28,490 nucleotides of DNA from a virus: IMG/VR virus record IMGVR_UViG_3300037487_001241, positions 1-28,490 of that record; one strand, written 5' to 3'. Under the pieces are notes generated by a model. It searched no databases and was not told the origin of the DNA. It saw only the letters and a program-made list of their open reading frames with translations. Position numbers and translations under genes: made by a program. Of the stretch, positions 12,653 to 20,082 are shown piece after piece (within the stretch, counting starts at the first letter, position 1; each line of letters starts with the position of its first letter).

Positions 12653-12653
12653 G

Positions 12654-13667
12654 TTAGGAACCTTCCCAGACGCAGCCAAACCACGGGACGAGACCGACGC
12701 ATATCTCCGGAGCTGTTCCATATACCGTAACGGCAGGGAAATACCCTTGCATGAGATGGGTGGTTGTGGGGCACATCAGTTTATACCAGGCTCCGCTGAG
12801 TCTGATGTCTTTTTCAGATCCTCCGGGGTCGCTGGATAGTTTTAGATACGTGAGGAGTTGATACCATGTAAATGCAGCACCCGTCAGGCTTGCGTTGTCG
12901 CTGTTCACATAATACATCGACGCAGACCAGCGTGCTCCACTTTTAATGGCGGCGGTTCCCATCACATGGTTACTATCAAACTCGACCTCCATCCATATTG
13001 CGTGATCGGAGTTCGTGAGGATGAATGTGTTATCGAAGTTCGTGACCGTTTTTCTGTCCTTCCACGTTGCGTCTTTCCAGTATGCTCGGTAGTTATACGT
13101 TTTCATCAACGTCGAAATCGGGTTAATTTTCAACGCCAATCCAGCATAAACCAGCGTCATTCCGCTTCCGTTTGTGCCGCCCGTGATCGCCGCGCCTCCT
13201 GCTGATGCAGATAGCTTTAGTGTGCTCGCCGTGATGTCGCGTGCGTAGTAGGTTGTCGCCGTCGCAAACGCGCTGCTCATCGTGCCCGTGCCCGCCGTAG
13301 TCAGCGCAATCGTGACGGGTGAATTAAGCTCTAGCCCGTGGTTAATGTTCGTGCAAGTCCAAGTGCCCGTGCCGCTGTCGTAGCTGAAAGGAATTGCTAG
13401 CGTGCCGCGCATCGTGGGGTAAAGATTCCACGGCGGCAAATACGGCGGCGGTGACGGCTGATTCCATGTGCCGTCCCATCCCATCTTGGCCTTTGTCAAA
13501 TCGAGCACCACGTTCTGATCGCTCTCGATTACTCGCCCGCTTCCACCGCTGGGAGGCAATACAACCTGCCAATCGCGGTTCATGCGGTCAATAATGCGGT
13601 TGCCGAACTTCTTAGAAAGAAACCCTTCCTTGAACGCATCCTCTCCCATTTGTGGAATTTTATCCAT
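12654..13667 (-). CDS. Tail tip-region or distal structural protein, 337 aa
   Basis: The protein begins with a charged helix (MGEDAFKEGFLSKKFGNRII). Near residues 110-175 is a beta module (INHGLELNSPVTIALTTAG, ending TLKLSASAGG) of the kind often found in phage tail and baseplate proteins. The C-terminal half is aromatic-rich (YRAYWKDATWKDRKTVTNF, SGARWSASMYYVNSD). Its position between tape-measure-distal genes and the fibre suggests a tail-tip or fibre-attachment protein. No enzymatic motif is seen. The ATG at 13667 overlaps the stop of the preceding gene by one base. Confidence 0.6.
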   Translation of the reverse strand: MDKIPQMGEDAFKEGFLSKKFGNRIIDRMNRDWQVVLPPSGGSGRVIESDQNVVLDLTKAKMGWDGTWNQPSPPPYLPPWNLYPTMRGTLAIPFSYDSGTGTWTCTNINHGLELNSPVTIALTTAGTGTMSSAFATATTYYARDITASTLKLSASAGGAAITGGTNGSGMTLVYAGLALKINPISTLMKTYNYRAYWKDATWKDRKTVTNFDNTFILTNSDHAIWMEVEFDSNHVMGTAAIKSGARWSASMYYVNSDNASLTGAAFTWYQLLTYLKLSSDPGGSEKDIRLSGAWYKLMCPTTTHLMQGYFPAVTVYGTAPEICVGLVPWFGCVWEGS

Positions 13668-14335
13668 TAGGGAGAGGTGAATTGTGACCAGCTAACATAA
13701 ACCGCCTTGCGCTGGTAAAAGAATCCGCGATAAAGCTCAATCGCGGAATCCTCCGCGACGAAATAGCCCGCACCTAGCGGAGTAGGCGAGCCGATATAAA
13801 CCAGCCGCCCAAACACGGAAAACACTTTCGGCGCGTAGATAATCGAGGGCTTCGTGAGACTGTATTCATAAACCACATCAGCGTTCACCGTGATAGGAAG
13901 CTCCGCAACCTCCGGCGCAACTGGCGGGCTTGTCCAATCGTAAGAAAGCGTCGTGCTAACAAACTGGAAAGGATAGGTGATCGTGCTTTGCTCCGTGCGC
14001 GTGCTAGGCAAGCTGGCATAAGTGCGCGTAAAAGAAAGGATGCCGCACCCTTCATCTGTCGTGTCGCTTTCGTCAATGAGGTATGCGGTAACTGGAGCGC
14101 CTCCGCGTGTCACGGTAATCGTTGAAAGCTGCTCGTGATTCGTCGTCGGTGGAGTGTTGAACGGCGCAAGCGAGTTTTTCAACGGCGTGTAATTCGCCGC
14201 GTATTGCATGAACTTCGCCTTGTATTCAAAGCTCTGCGTGTCGCCTTTCGACTGAAACGGAAGCGACCACGTAGCTGGCCCGTCTTGCGTTGCAACCGTC
14301 CAATCTCCGTCTCTGATTTGATTTGGAACACTCAT
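13667..14335 (-). CDS. Distal-tail-like structural protein, 222 aa
   Basis: The N-terminus MSVPNQIRDGDW resembles that of the tail tube protein (MPVPNQILDG). The remainder is beta-rich (LSTITVTRGGAPVTAYLIDE, TITYPFQFVSTTLSYDW, VVYEYSLTKPSIIYAPKV). It directly follows the tape measure, where lambda has gpM/gpL and other phages have the distal tail protein. A tube-related adaptor is therefore a reasonable guess, but homology beyond the N-terminus cannot be judged by eye. The start overlaps the tape measure end by four bases. Confidence 0.55.
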   Translation of the reverse strand: MSVPNQIRDGDWTVATQDGPATWSLPFQSKGDTQSFEYKAKFMQYAANYTPLKNSLAPFNTPPTTNHEQLSTITVTRGGAPVTAYLIDESDTTDEGCGILSFTRTYASLPSTRTEQSTITYPFQFVSTTLSYDWTSPPVAPEVAELPITVNADVVYEYSLTKPSIIYAPKVFSVFGRLVYIGSPTPLGAGYFVAEDSAIELYRGFFYQRKAVYVSWSQFTSP

Positions 14336-16128
14336 GGCGCGTTGTTAAGTTCTCCTACTGTTAATTTTTCTGCTTGAAAATTCCCGGCCTGATTTAGTGC
14401 GGCATTTCCTGCGGCGATGTTAGCCTTAGCTGCCCTGTCTTGAAATTCCATACGTGCTTTTTCTGCCGACGGGCTTGTGAAGTCGTTGCTGTCTGTTTGA
14501 TCGTATGCTCCACCCATGACACCGCGCCTGTTGCGCCTCTCGGCTTTGTCCTTTTCGCGGGCGTTGACTAGCCTTTCGAGTCTGTTGTTTTCAGCCTGCT
14601 CTTTTCTCTCCGCTTGCCGTTCTTGCGGAGTCTTTCGTAAGTCTGCCACCTTCGCGCCAAGCTCCGCCGCCGCCTGTTGCTTCGCAAGCTCCTTAGCTTT
14701 TGGCGCGTTGTCTTGGCGAATAGCGTCCGCAATCTGTAATTCAAACTGGGCGCGAATCTGCGCGAGTGCCGCTAGCTTTTTATTGCCCGCCGCCTGTGCG
14801 TTAATTTGCGCTGTGATTAGCTTTTGCTGCTCTAGGTCTTTTCCGTTTAGATAGTAGAACTCCTGCTTTTGCAATAAGGCGGATTGAACCGCCGCCTTTT
14901 GTCTTGCTACGGCGTATTTATCAACTTGAGCCTGATTTTCAAGAGTCGCTAGTTTTTTGCCTTCCGCGCTTATTTGTGAATCTATTATTTCAAGCTGCGA
15001 CGTTAGCGTTACGTTCCTTTTCGCAAGCGCATCGTTTGTAATTAAGTCCGCATCGGAAAGGCTTTTGGTTTTTTCAATCTCTCGCGTCGTCAAAAGATTT
15101 TGCTGCAATAGTTTTTTTATCCCAGTAACTTGCGTGCTGTTTTTGGAGTAACCCGACTCTGCCACCCTTAGCTGCTTGTAAAGCTCTATATTTTCGGTTT
15201 GCTGCTTTTCAATTTGGTCGTCAATTAAGATTCCACGCTTGCTGGCAGCTTCATTTAGCGTGGCCTCCGATCTTTCTTGTTGCTGAGAAAGCGCAATGAT
15301 TCGCAGTTTTCCCTGCGCCTCTAGGTTTATTTTTTTTGTTTCAGATGCAACTATCCGCTTTGCGGCATCGCCCATTTCTCCCTGCGTCCCCTCTGGCGTG
15401 TTTGCTGCCTTAAGGTCTGCTATTTTCTGTTTGCTCTCTTTGTCAACATCCATTGCCGCAAGCCTAAGTTCTGCGCCTGCGCTTAAATTATCCGCCGCCT
15501 TAAGTTCTTTGTTTGTTTGCCGCTCAAATTCCTTGGAATTTACATCACGGGCCTTGGATACCGCCGCTATAAACTTATTGTCTTGTTCGTTGTTGGCGGT
15601 TCTTACTTTTTGAAACTCTTCTGTAAGTGCTTGATATTTTTGCTCCTTTGCAATTACTGCATCAATCGTGAATGCCTTCTTTTGAAATTCCGCATTTGCG
15701 CTTCGTGCCGCGATAGTTTGATCTACAAATGACTTAACAACAGACTGCCCAGCGGTCGCAATCACGCCGACATATCCCGGCACCCTAGATGCAAAATCTA
15801 AAAACATTCCGCCGACTTGATTGAACCTTGCCATGTTCGCCGCGCCTTCGGAAAGATTTCCGAGAGCTGCCCGCGTGTCTAATTGCGCTAACGCTCTAGT
15901 CGCCTCGCTCCCCCCGCTGCTGATTAGCTGCAATCCCTGAACGAATTTATCGGCAACGGCAATGTTGGCCAAGCGAGCCGCCGACTTATCTACCTTGTCA
16001 ATTCCATCCGCCGCCTTACTCCCGCTTTTCTCCACGGCATCCAGACGCGATGTCAGCTTGGCAATGCCAGCTTCAAACGCTGACAAGTCCACTCCCGCCG
16101 TCGCTAGTATGTCGTTTTTTCCGGCCAT
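14332..16128 (-). CDS. Tail tape measure protein, 598 aa
   Basis: A long Ala/Lys/Glu/Gln-rich, mostly helical protein. The N-terminus (ILATAGVDLSAFEAGIAKL, RLDAVEKSGSKAADGI) is typical of tape measures. A weakly hydrophobic patch lies near residues 108-135 (GGMFLDFASRVPGYVGVIAT, VVKSFVDQTI). Coiled coil covers most of 160-540. It is the longest gene of the tail module apart from the fibre and sits just after the assembly-chaperone position. Its length would set a fairly short siphovirus tail. There is no lysozyme or peptidase domain. The leader CCTAACAACTAAGATG lacks an SD sequence. Confidence 0.75.
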   Translation of the reverse strand: MAGKNDILATAGVDLSAFEAGIAKLTSRLDAVEKSGSKAADGIDKVDKSAARLANIAVADKFVQGLQLISSGGSEATRALAQLDTRAALGNLSEGAANMARFNQVGGMFLDFASRVPGYVGVIATAGQSVVKSFVDQTIAARSANAEFQKKAFTIDAVIAKEQKYQALTEEFQKVRTANNEQDNKFIAAVSKARDVNSKEFERQTNKELKAADNLSAGAELRLAAMDVDKESKQKIADLKAANTPEGTQGEMGDAAKRIVASETKKINLEAQGKLRIIALSQQQERSEATLNEAASKRGILIDDQIEKQQTENIELYKQLRVAESGYSKNSTQVTGIKKLLQQNLLTTREIEKTKSLSDADLITNDALAKRNVTLTSQLEIIDSQISAEGKKLATLENQAQVDKYAVARQKAAVQSALLQKQEFYYLNGKDLEQQKLITAQINAQAAGNKKLAALAQIRAQFELQIADAIRQDNAPKAKELAKQQAAAELGAKVADLRKTPQERQAERKEQAENNRLERLVNAREKDKAERRNRRGVMGGAYDQTDSNDFTSPSAEKARMEFQDRAAKANIAAGNAALNQAGNFQAEKLTVGELNNAP

Positions 16129-16129
16129 C

Positions 16130-16879
16130 TTAGTTGTTAGGTTTCTGCATTGAAAAAGAGTAAGTGCCGTCTCGATTGCGCGACGGCTGGCTGACTAGGA
16201 GATAGCCTTGCTTTCGCTTGCGGTTAATCTCGCGCACAACGGTTTTCTCCGGCTTCGTGATTGTTTCGAGCGCATCGCCCCATTTGCTAGCAATCTCGTC
16301 ACTTCTGCGATTGACTACTACGCAACCGCGAGAACGATCCGCCGCTTTTATTAGCTGATAAATGACGTTCAGCGGCGAATCTAGCACGCGCTCCAATGTC
16401 CATTCGCCGGACGGATAGCTTTCGTTTAAGCTGTGATACAAGCCCGCAGTTGGCGAGTAATACGGCTTGCACGTTGAACCAGTAGGAGCATCGAGAAACG
16501 CCGCGTCAAGAAATGCGTCAATGCCCTCCAATGTTGCTACAACGTCCAAGGTCGCGTTTGTTTCGATAAAGGCGTCTCGCCCCTCCTGCACGGCATCAAA
16601 CGGAAATAAAGGCGAAACAAACCAAAGGAATTGCAGCACCGCCGCGTCTGTAATCTTTCCGCCGCAAACGAACGGCGAATCATACGCACGCAACCACTCG
16701 AAGCGGCGAAGCGTCAAAGGCATACACACGATGCCGCCGATTAACTCAGGGAGTCCAAGCAACGCCTTGGAGCGGTCGCGCCTTTCGCTCGCTATCGCGT
16801 CATCAAAGCCGTGGATGCAAGATTGACCTGCCACATTATTAGGCCGTGGTAATAGTTGTTCCGCTTTCCGCCGAGACAT
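16130..16879 (-). CDS. Protein in the tail-assembly chaperone position, 249 aa
   Basis: It lies between the tail tube and tape measure genes, where lambda encodes gpG/gpGT. The middle has hydrophobic helical blocks (DAAVLQFLWFVSPLFPFDA, LEGIDAFLDAAFLDAPTG) of the type seen in phage tail-assembly proteins. The C-terminus is basic (VVREINRKRKQGYLLVSQ). It is longer than gpG alone and no slippery frameshift site is evident before its stop, so a one-frame chaperone is inferred. ATG 16879 would overlap the tube gene by 41 bases. A GTG at 16834 is a possible alternative start. The function is from position. Confidence 0.55.
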   Translation of the reverse strand: MSRRKAEQLLPRPNNVAGQSCIHGFDDAIASERRDRSKALLGLPELIGGIVCMPLTLRRFEWLRAYDSPFVCGGKITDAAVLQFLWFVSPLFPFDAVQEGRDAFIETNATLDVVATLEGIDAFLDAAFLDAPTGSTCKPYYSPTAGLYHSLNESYPSGEWTLERVLDSPLNVIYQLIKAADRSRGCVVVNRRSDEIASKWGDALETITKPEKTVVREINRKRKQGYLLVSQPSRNRDGTYSFSMQKPNN

Positions 16880-17219
16880 TCACAACGCGGATAGCTCCGG
16901 GAGTGTTTTCTTCCTCGTAGGGAACGGTCGTGACAACGAAAGTAAGCGCGGAGGTTTCATTCGGAGGCGTGTCGGTGAATGTCGCGCCCGGAGCCGGAAA
17001 CGCTGTCGCGCCAGACGCAAGTTGCAATTCAGCCTGCCAAGTATAACGTCCTTTTGTCCAATGCTTGCGGTTAGGCAATCCCGCCGCCGTGAAGTCCTCA
17101 GTGGATGCCCAGTTGCACGTAATCGTCTTTTTGTTTACGATATATGTAACAGCGTTGATTGTGATAGTGGTCGTCCCGAAAGCGGGAGTTCCATCGAGAA
17201 TTTGATTAGGGACTGGCAT
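16839..17219 (-). CDS. Major tail tube protein, 126 aa
   Basis: A small beta-rich protein: TTTITINAVTYIVNKKTITC, KGRYTWQAELQLASGATAF, SALTFVVTTVPYEEE, with no long helix except a short central one. It falls in the gpV position, after the tail terminator and before the assembly chaperone and tape measure. The length is typical of short tube subunits, and the predicted strands suit a hexameric tube. Its N-terminus (MPVPNQILDG) is echoed by the 222-aa protein after the tape measure. The leader CCTAACCACTCAAAATCATG lacks an SD sequence. Confidence 0.65.
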   Translation of the reverse strand: MPVPNQILDGTPAFGTTTITINAVTYIVNKKTITCNWASTEDFTAAGLPNRKHWTKGRYTWQAELQLASGATAFPAPGATFTDTPPNETSALTFVVTTVPYEEENTPGAIRVVNVSAESGTTITTA

Positions 17220-17237
17220 GATTTTGAGTGGTTAGGT

Positions 17238-17717
17238 TTAGAGATTCGTCGGCCAAGCGTTAGGGTTAATAGAGAAATATATGGCGAATGTCAACGTAGA
17301 AGTGTCGAGGTTCATTTCATCGTCAAAGCTAGTGTCAGAGCTAGCCTCGCGCACATCCATAACTAGCAATGGCGAGTTCTGCTTAGTCCACTCCTGCGTG
17401 ATGTAGTAAAGCTGCATACGCGCCCGCGCCTGCCCGACTAGCTTTGCGTGTGCATCGCTCTTTGCCTCGCTTGTTCGATTCGTGACAACCTTCACTTCAA
17501 TCGTGCCGTCGTAGGCGTCATAAATCCAGCGCACGCGGTCAACGGCTAGCTTGGCGTGATTCTGTGTCTGCCCCGTTGTCGCTTTGATTTCTAGGCGCGG
17601 AGATTGCGCCGAGTCCACCATGCGCGAAAGATAAACGTGGGGCGTGGCCGTTTTTAGAATCCCGCAAAAGGCGGACTCTAGGTTGTTTTCAAACTGAAAG
17701 ATTTCATCGGTGCTCAT
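17238..17717 (-). CDS. Tail terminator-like protein (gpU position), 159 aa
   Basis: A mixed alpha/beta protein of the size of tail terminators. An N-terminal helix (FQFENNLESAFCGILKT) is followed by strands around RLEIKATTGQTQNH, YDGTIEVKVVTNRTSE, the helix AKLVGQARARMQLYY and a final strand TLTFAIYFSIN. It lies after the gp10/Z-like protein and before the tail tube, the lambda gpU position. It should cap the tail tube and join it to the neck. The start overlaps the previous stop by four bases. Confidence 0.6.
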   Translation of the reverse strand: MSTDEIFQFENNLESAFCGILKTATPHVYLSRMVDSAQSPRLEIKATTGQTQNHAKLAVDRVRWIYDAYDGTIEVKVVTNRTSEAKSDAHAKLVGQARARMQLYYITQEWTKQNSPLLVMDVREASSDTSFDDEMNLDTSTLTFAIYFSINPNAWPTNL

Positions 17718-18301
17718 TTGTTCATTATGGCAAAAAGCGTGACCTTTAATCTTTTGTTCACTGAGCGACGGAATTGCCGCTCATGCTTTTTCTGCGCGTC
17801 GGCAATTATTTGTTCGCCAGTGAATTTCTTATAGCGCGAAGGCATGGCTAAAAATGGATTGAACATCGCCACAGAGAACGTGCGCTTTCCTCCGCGTATT
17901 TGTCCATAGGCACGAGGCGGTGCTTTTATCGGGTCTCGTCGTGACGTAGCGTTTTTGACCTGCTGGCTTTCTGGAATCTGCAAGCCGAGCGAACGCGCAA
18001 GCTGCCCCCACGAAGCGCGGTAAAGGAATCGAGCAGGAGCACGGCCCGCCAGAAATTGCGCCTTTGTCTTTCCTCTCCCTCCTTGCTCTTTCCATCGCTG
18101 AAACTGGTTTCCTTTTTTCTGGATTTGATTTGAACGAATAAGAGAGAAGTCACGAACGGGAGTAATCCGCGAAGCCGTCGCCAGCGTCTTTTTTGTGTAG
18201 TCCATCACGTCCGGCTTAAACTGGATTGCCGCAACTTGCTTCATCGCTTCCAGCTTTTTCCGAAGCGTTGAAACATCTACGCGGAATCCAGTCTTTTTCA
18301 T
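17714..18301 (-). CDS. Neck / tail-completion protein (lambda Z or HK97 gp10 position), 195 aa
   Basis: A strongly basic protein (KKLEAMKQVAAIQF, then many Lys/Arg) with the run ATASRITPVRDFSLIRSN, which suggests the HK97 gp10/lambda gpZ type of neck protein (residues ending in TPV near the first third). The C-terminal part is also basic (FRRSVNKRLKVTLFAIMNK). It lies between the connector-like 106-aa protein and the tail terminator. It probably helps to join head and tail. Overlaps of four bases couple it on both sides. Confidence 0.6.
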   Translation of the reverse strand: MKKTGFRVDVSTLRKKLEAMKQVAAIQFKPDVMDYTKKTLATASRITPVRDFSLIRSNQIQKKGNQFQRWKEQGGRGKTKAQFLAGRAPARFLYRASWGQLARSLGLQIPESQQVKNATSRRDPIKAPPRAYGQIRGGKRTFSVAMFNPFLAMPSRYKKFTGEQIIADAQKKHERQFRRSVNKRLKVTLFAIMNK

Positions 18302-18618
18302 TGTTTAAGGTTGGCTCGGAGTTCAACGCTGCCGTCTCGATTGTCTCGCGTGATTGCGATAACTTGAAACGCGCTGTCGTTATGGGCGAACACGGATTTA
18401 AGCTCAATCTCGCTAGCCGTGAAATCAGTCGCCAGCATTTGAAAGGTTGCTGGCATCTGCTCTTCATAATTCGCGGTCGCCATGCGCTTCGTGTATTCAA
18501 TCGGCGGAGCAATGCACGCATAGCTTTTGCCGTTGAATGTAAGCGTGTCGCCATACATAGACGAACTGAGCATGGCGTTAAACGCCCGCAACGATGATGC
18601 CTTGAAATCCAAGGCCAT
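18298..18618 (-). CDS. Head-tail connector-like protein (gpFII position), 106 aa
   Basis: A small protein with an N-terminal helix (LRAFNAMLSSSMYGDTLTF) and beta strands (FQMLATDFTASEIELKSVF, SAFQVIAITRDNRDGSVELR). This is the composition of lambda gpFII-like head-tail joining proteins, and it is in the same place. The start at ATG 18618 lies just after a short AGCC-GTAA-GGCT hairpin whose loop holds the stop codon of the previous gene, so its translation may depend on ribosomes ending there. The function is from position and fold guess. Confidence 0.55.
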   Translation of the reverse strand: MALDFKASSLRAFNAMLSSSMYGDTLTFNGKSYACIAPPIEYTKRMATANYEEQMPATFQMLATDFTASEIELKSVFAHNDSAFQVIAITRDNRDGSVELRANLKQ

Positions 18619-18622
18619 AGCC

Positions 18623-19039
18623 TTACGGCTTCACGCCGCCTACAAGTGGCGAGAATTTCATCGTGGTAGTGGTCAGCATACTGCCGAGAACAATCACCGT
18701 AGAGCCGGAATCCAGGTCGGCGTAAGTCTCGGTCGCCGCGCCTGCCGTGTCGCTGCTGAGATAGATGACAACGCCAGCCGCGCTAGCGGTGAAGCCCGTA
18801 GTCAGCGCCGTGTCTGTCGGCACGTATGGCACGGGCTGCCCCGTCGCAACGTCAGCGAGCGCAATGCCCGTTACGCTATTGGCTGGAGTCGTGCCGTTGC
18901 TATCCGCAAGTCCCGCCGTTCCTGCGGCTAGAGTGTAGATATATTGCCCGCGAGTGATTGCGGTTGATGCTGTCAAAACGGCGATAGTGCCGTTTGAAGA
19001 TTTAAGGACGTTAGCTGCTGTTACTGCGAGGTCTGCCAT
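18623..19039 (-). CDS. Ala/Thr-rich virion protein, 138 aa (decoration-like)
   Basis: The composition is Ala, Thr, Gly and Val-rich with few charged residues, similar to capsid decoration proteins: NVLKSSNGTIAVLTASTAIT, GQYIYTLAAGTAGLADSNG, GFTASAAGVVIYLSSDTAG. The style resembles the protein at 21098-21475, which stands in the gpD position, so this could be a second decoration or neck protein. It lies between the glycosyltransferase-like gene and the connector. The leader contains repeated CTAAC and no SD sequence. Confidence 0.55.
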   Translation of the reverse strand: MADLAVTAANVLKSSNGTIAVLTASTAITRGQYIYTLAAGTAGLADSNGTTPANSVTGIALADVATGQPVPYVPTDTALTTGFTASAAGVVIYLSSDTAGAATETYADLDSGSTVIVLGSMLTTTTMKFSPLVGGVKP

Positions 19040-19051
19040 GTTAGTATGTGG

Positions 19052-19681
19052 TTAGGAGTTGTTAGGAATAGTCGCACCATAAGAGTAATCGCCTATATGT
19101 TGCAAGCATATAGTTTGATCCACCAATACTTTTCCGCCTAACTTTCGCCAGTTGTCGCAAAACCACCAGTCCTCGCTTCGCCATTCTCCGTCATTGTCGC
19201 ACCCTTCATGCCAGAATTGCCACTCTGCACGCCCGTGGTTGTGATACTCCGGCACTAGCGGTTTCATCTTCTCGAAAACGCTACGATGCACGCGCATAAA
19301 GCCTCGCCCTGCGCGTTTGACCTCCACAAGCGGCTCGTCGCCGCCGAACGGGTTTTCATCGGTCAACGTGGCAACGCACCATTGCAGCGGAAGTGCTTTC
19401 TTTGGATAGAGGCCATACACAAGCGGAACGTCATGCGAAAGCAACTTGTCCACATCTTCGCGGGTGAAGTTGATGTCGCAATCTATAATCAGCATTTCAT
19501 CGCAATCGCTGGAAAGAAACGTGGCCGTTGCCATGTTCATAATCCTAGTTGGGTAGGGCTGAGAAAAGCGAGCAAGCGCGATGCCGCGCCCCGTCAATGC
19601 CGTTAAAGCGGAATAGACATATTGCGCCTTTATGATGCCAGTTCCGTTATCGAGAATCGGCACGAATAGCTTCGATGCCAT
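19052..19681 (-). CDS. Glycosyltransferase-like protein, 209 aa
   Basis: The fold signs are those of a GT-A (GT2-like) glycosyltransferase: an N-terminal strand KLFVPILDNGTG, then DEMLIIDCDINFTREDVDKL with a DxD motif at D67-C-D69, then LVYGLYPKKALPLQWC. The C-terminal acceptor-side block is SEDWWFCDNWRKLGGKVLVD, with a final QHIGDYSYG. The DxD would bind a metal and a nucleotide sugar. It is read in the same direction as the head genes and sits between the capsid and neck genes, so it is expressed late. It may glycosylate a virion protein such as the capsid, tail tube or fibre. It could alternatively alter host surface sugars. Acceptor and sugar are unknown. Confidence 0.7.
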   Translation of the reverse strand: MASKLFVPILDNGTGIIKAQYVYSALTALTGRGIALARFSQPYPTRIMNMATATFLSSDCDEMLIIDCDINFTREDVDKLLSHDVPLVYGLYPKKALPLQWCVATLTDENPFGGDEPLVEVKRAGRGFMRVHRSVFEKMKPLVPEYHNHGRAEWQFWHEGCDNDGEWRSEDWWFCDNWRKLGGKVLVDQTICLQHIGDYSYGATIPNNS

Positions 19682-19685
19682 ATTC

Positions 19686-19985
19686 CTAGAGCTTGTCGAA
19701 AAGTCTGCGGAAATCCGCCGCCGTGTAGTCGCCGCTTGTGTTCTCGCCTTTGACTAAGTGCGTGCGAAGAAAGCGAACCTGATGCGCGTCTAGAACCTTT
19801 AGCGCAACGATTTCGCCCGTGCGAATGTCTTTGTATTTGCCGCTGTATCCAGAAAACGAATCGTCGGTCTTTGCGACCTTCGTTAGCGCCTTGCCTTTGA
19901 GCGCGTCTAGTTCTGATTCCTGTTTAGCAATCTGCCGTTTAAGGGCGTCAACTTGCCTGTCGTTTGATGGTGTTTCTTTTGCCAT
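19686..19985 (-). CDS. Small protein in the lambda gpFI position, 99 aa
   Basis: A charged N-terminal coiled coil (DRQVDALKRQIAKQESELDA) precedes a compact C-terminal part (SGKYKDIRTGEIVALKVLDA, then YTAADFRRLFDKL). It follows the capsid gene and its terminator. By position it matches gpFI, which assists DNA packaging in lambda, but no sequence homology can be claimed. It overlaps nothing and has a weak possible promoter in the gap before it. Confidence 0.6.
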   Translation of the reverse strand: MAKETPSNDRQVDALKRQIAKQESELDALKGKALTKVAKTDDSFSGYSGKYKDIRTGEIVALKVLDAHQVRFLRTHLVKGENTSGDYTAADFRRLFDKL

Positions 19986-20026
19986 AGGTGCAGACTAGCT
20001 ATTACAGGATGCGGTTATTGGCAAGC

Positions 20027-20057
20027 AAAAACCCGCGCCTGTTTCCAAGCGCGGGCT
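20027..20057 (-). terminator. Rho-independent terminator after the major capsid gene
   Basis: On the minus strand CCCGCGC, a 10-base loop and GCGCGGG are followed by TTTTTGCTT. The 7-bp GC-rich stem with a U-tract lies about 30 bases past the capsid stop. It probably lowers transcription of neck and tail genes relative to capsid, or ends a capsid-only transcript. Confidence 0.75.
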
Positions 20058-20082
20058 TTGTGAATCTAGTTCAAACTAGAGA

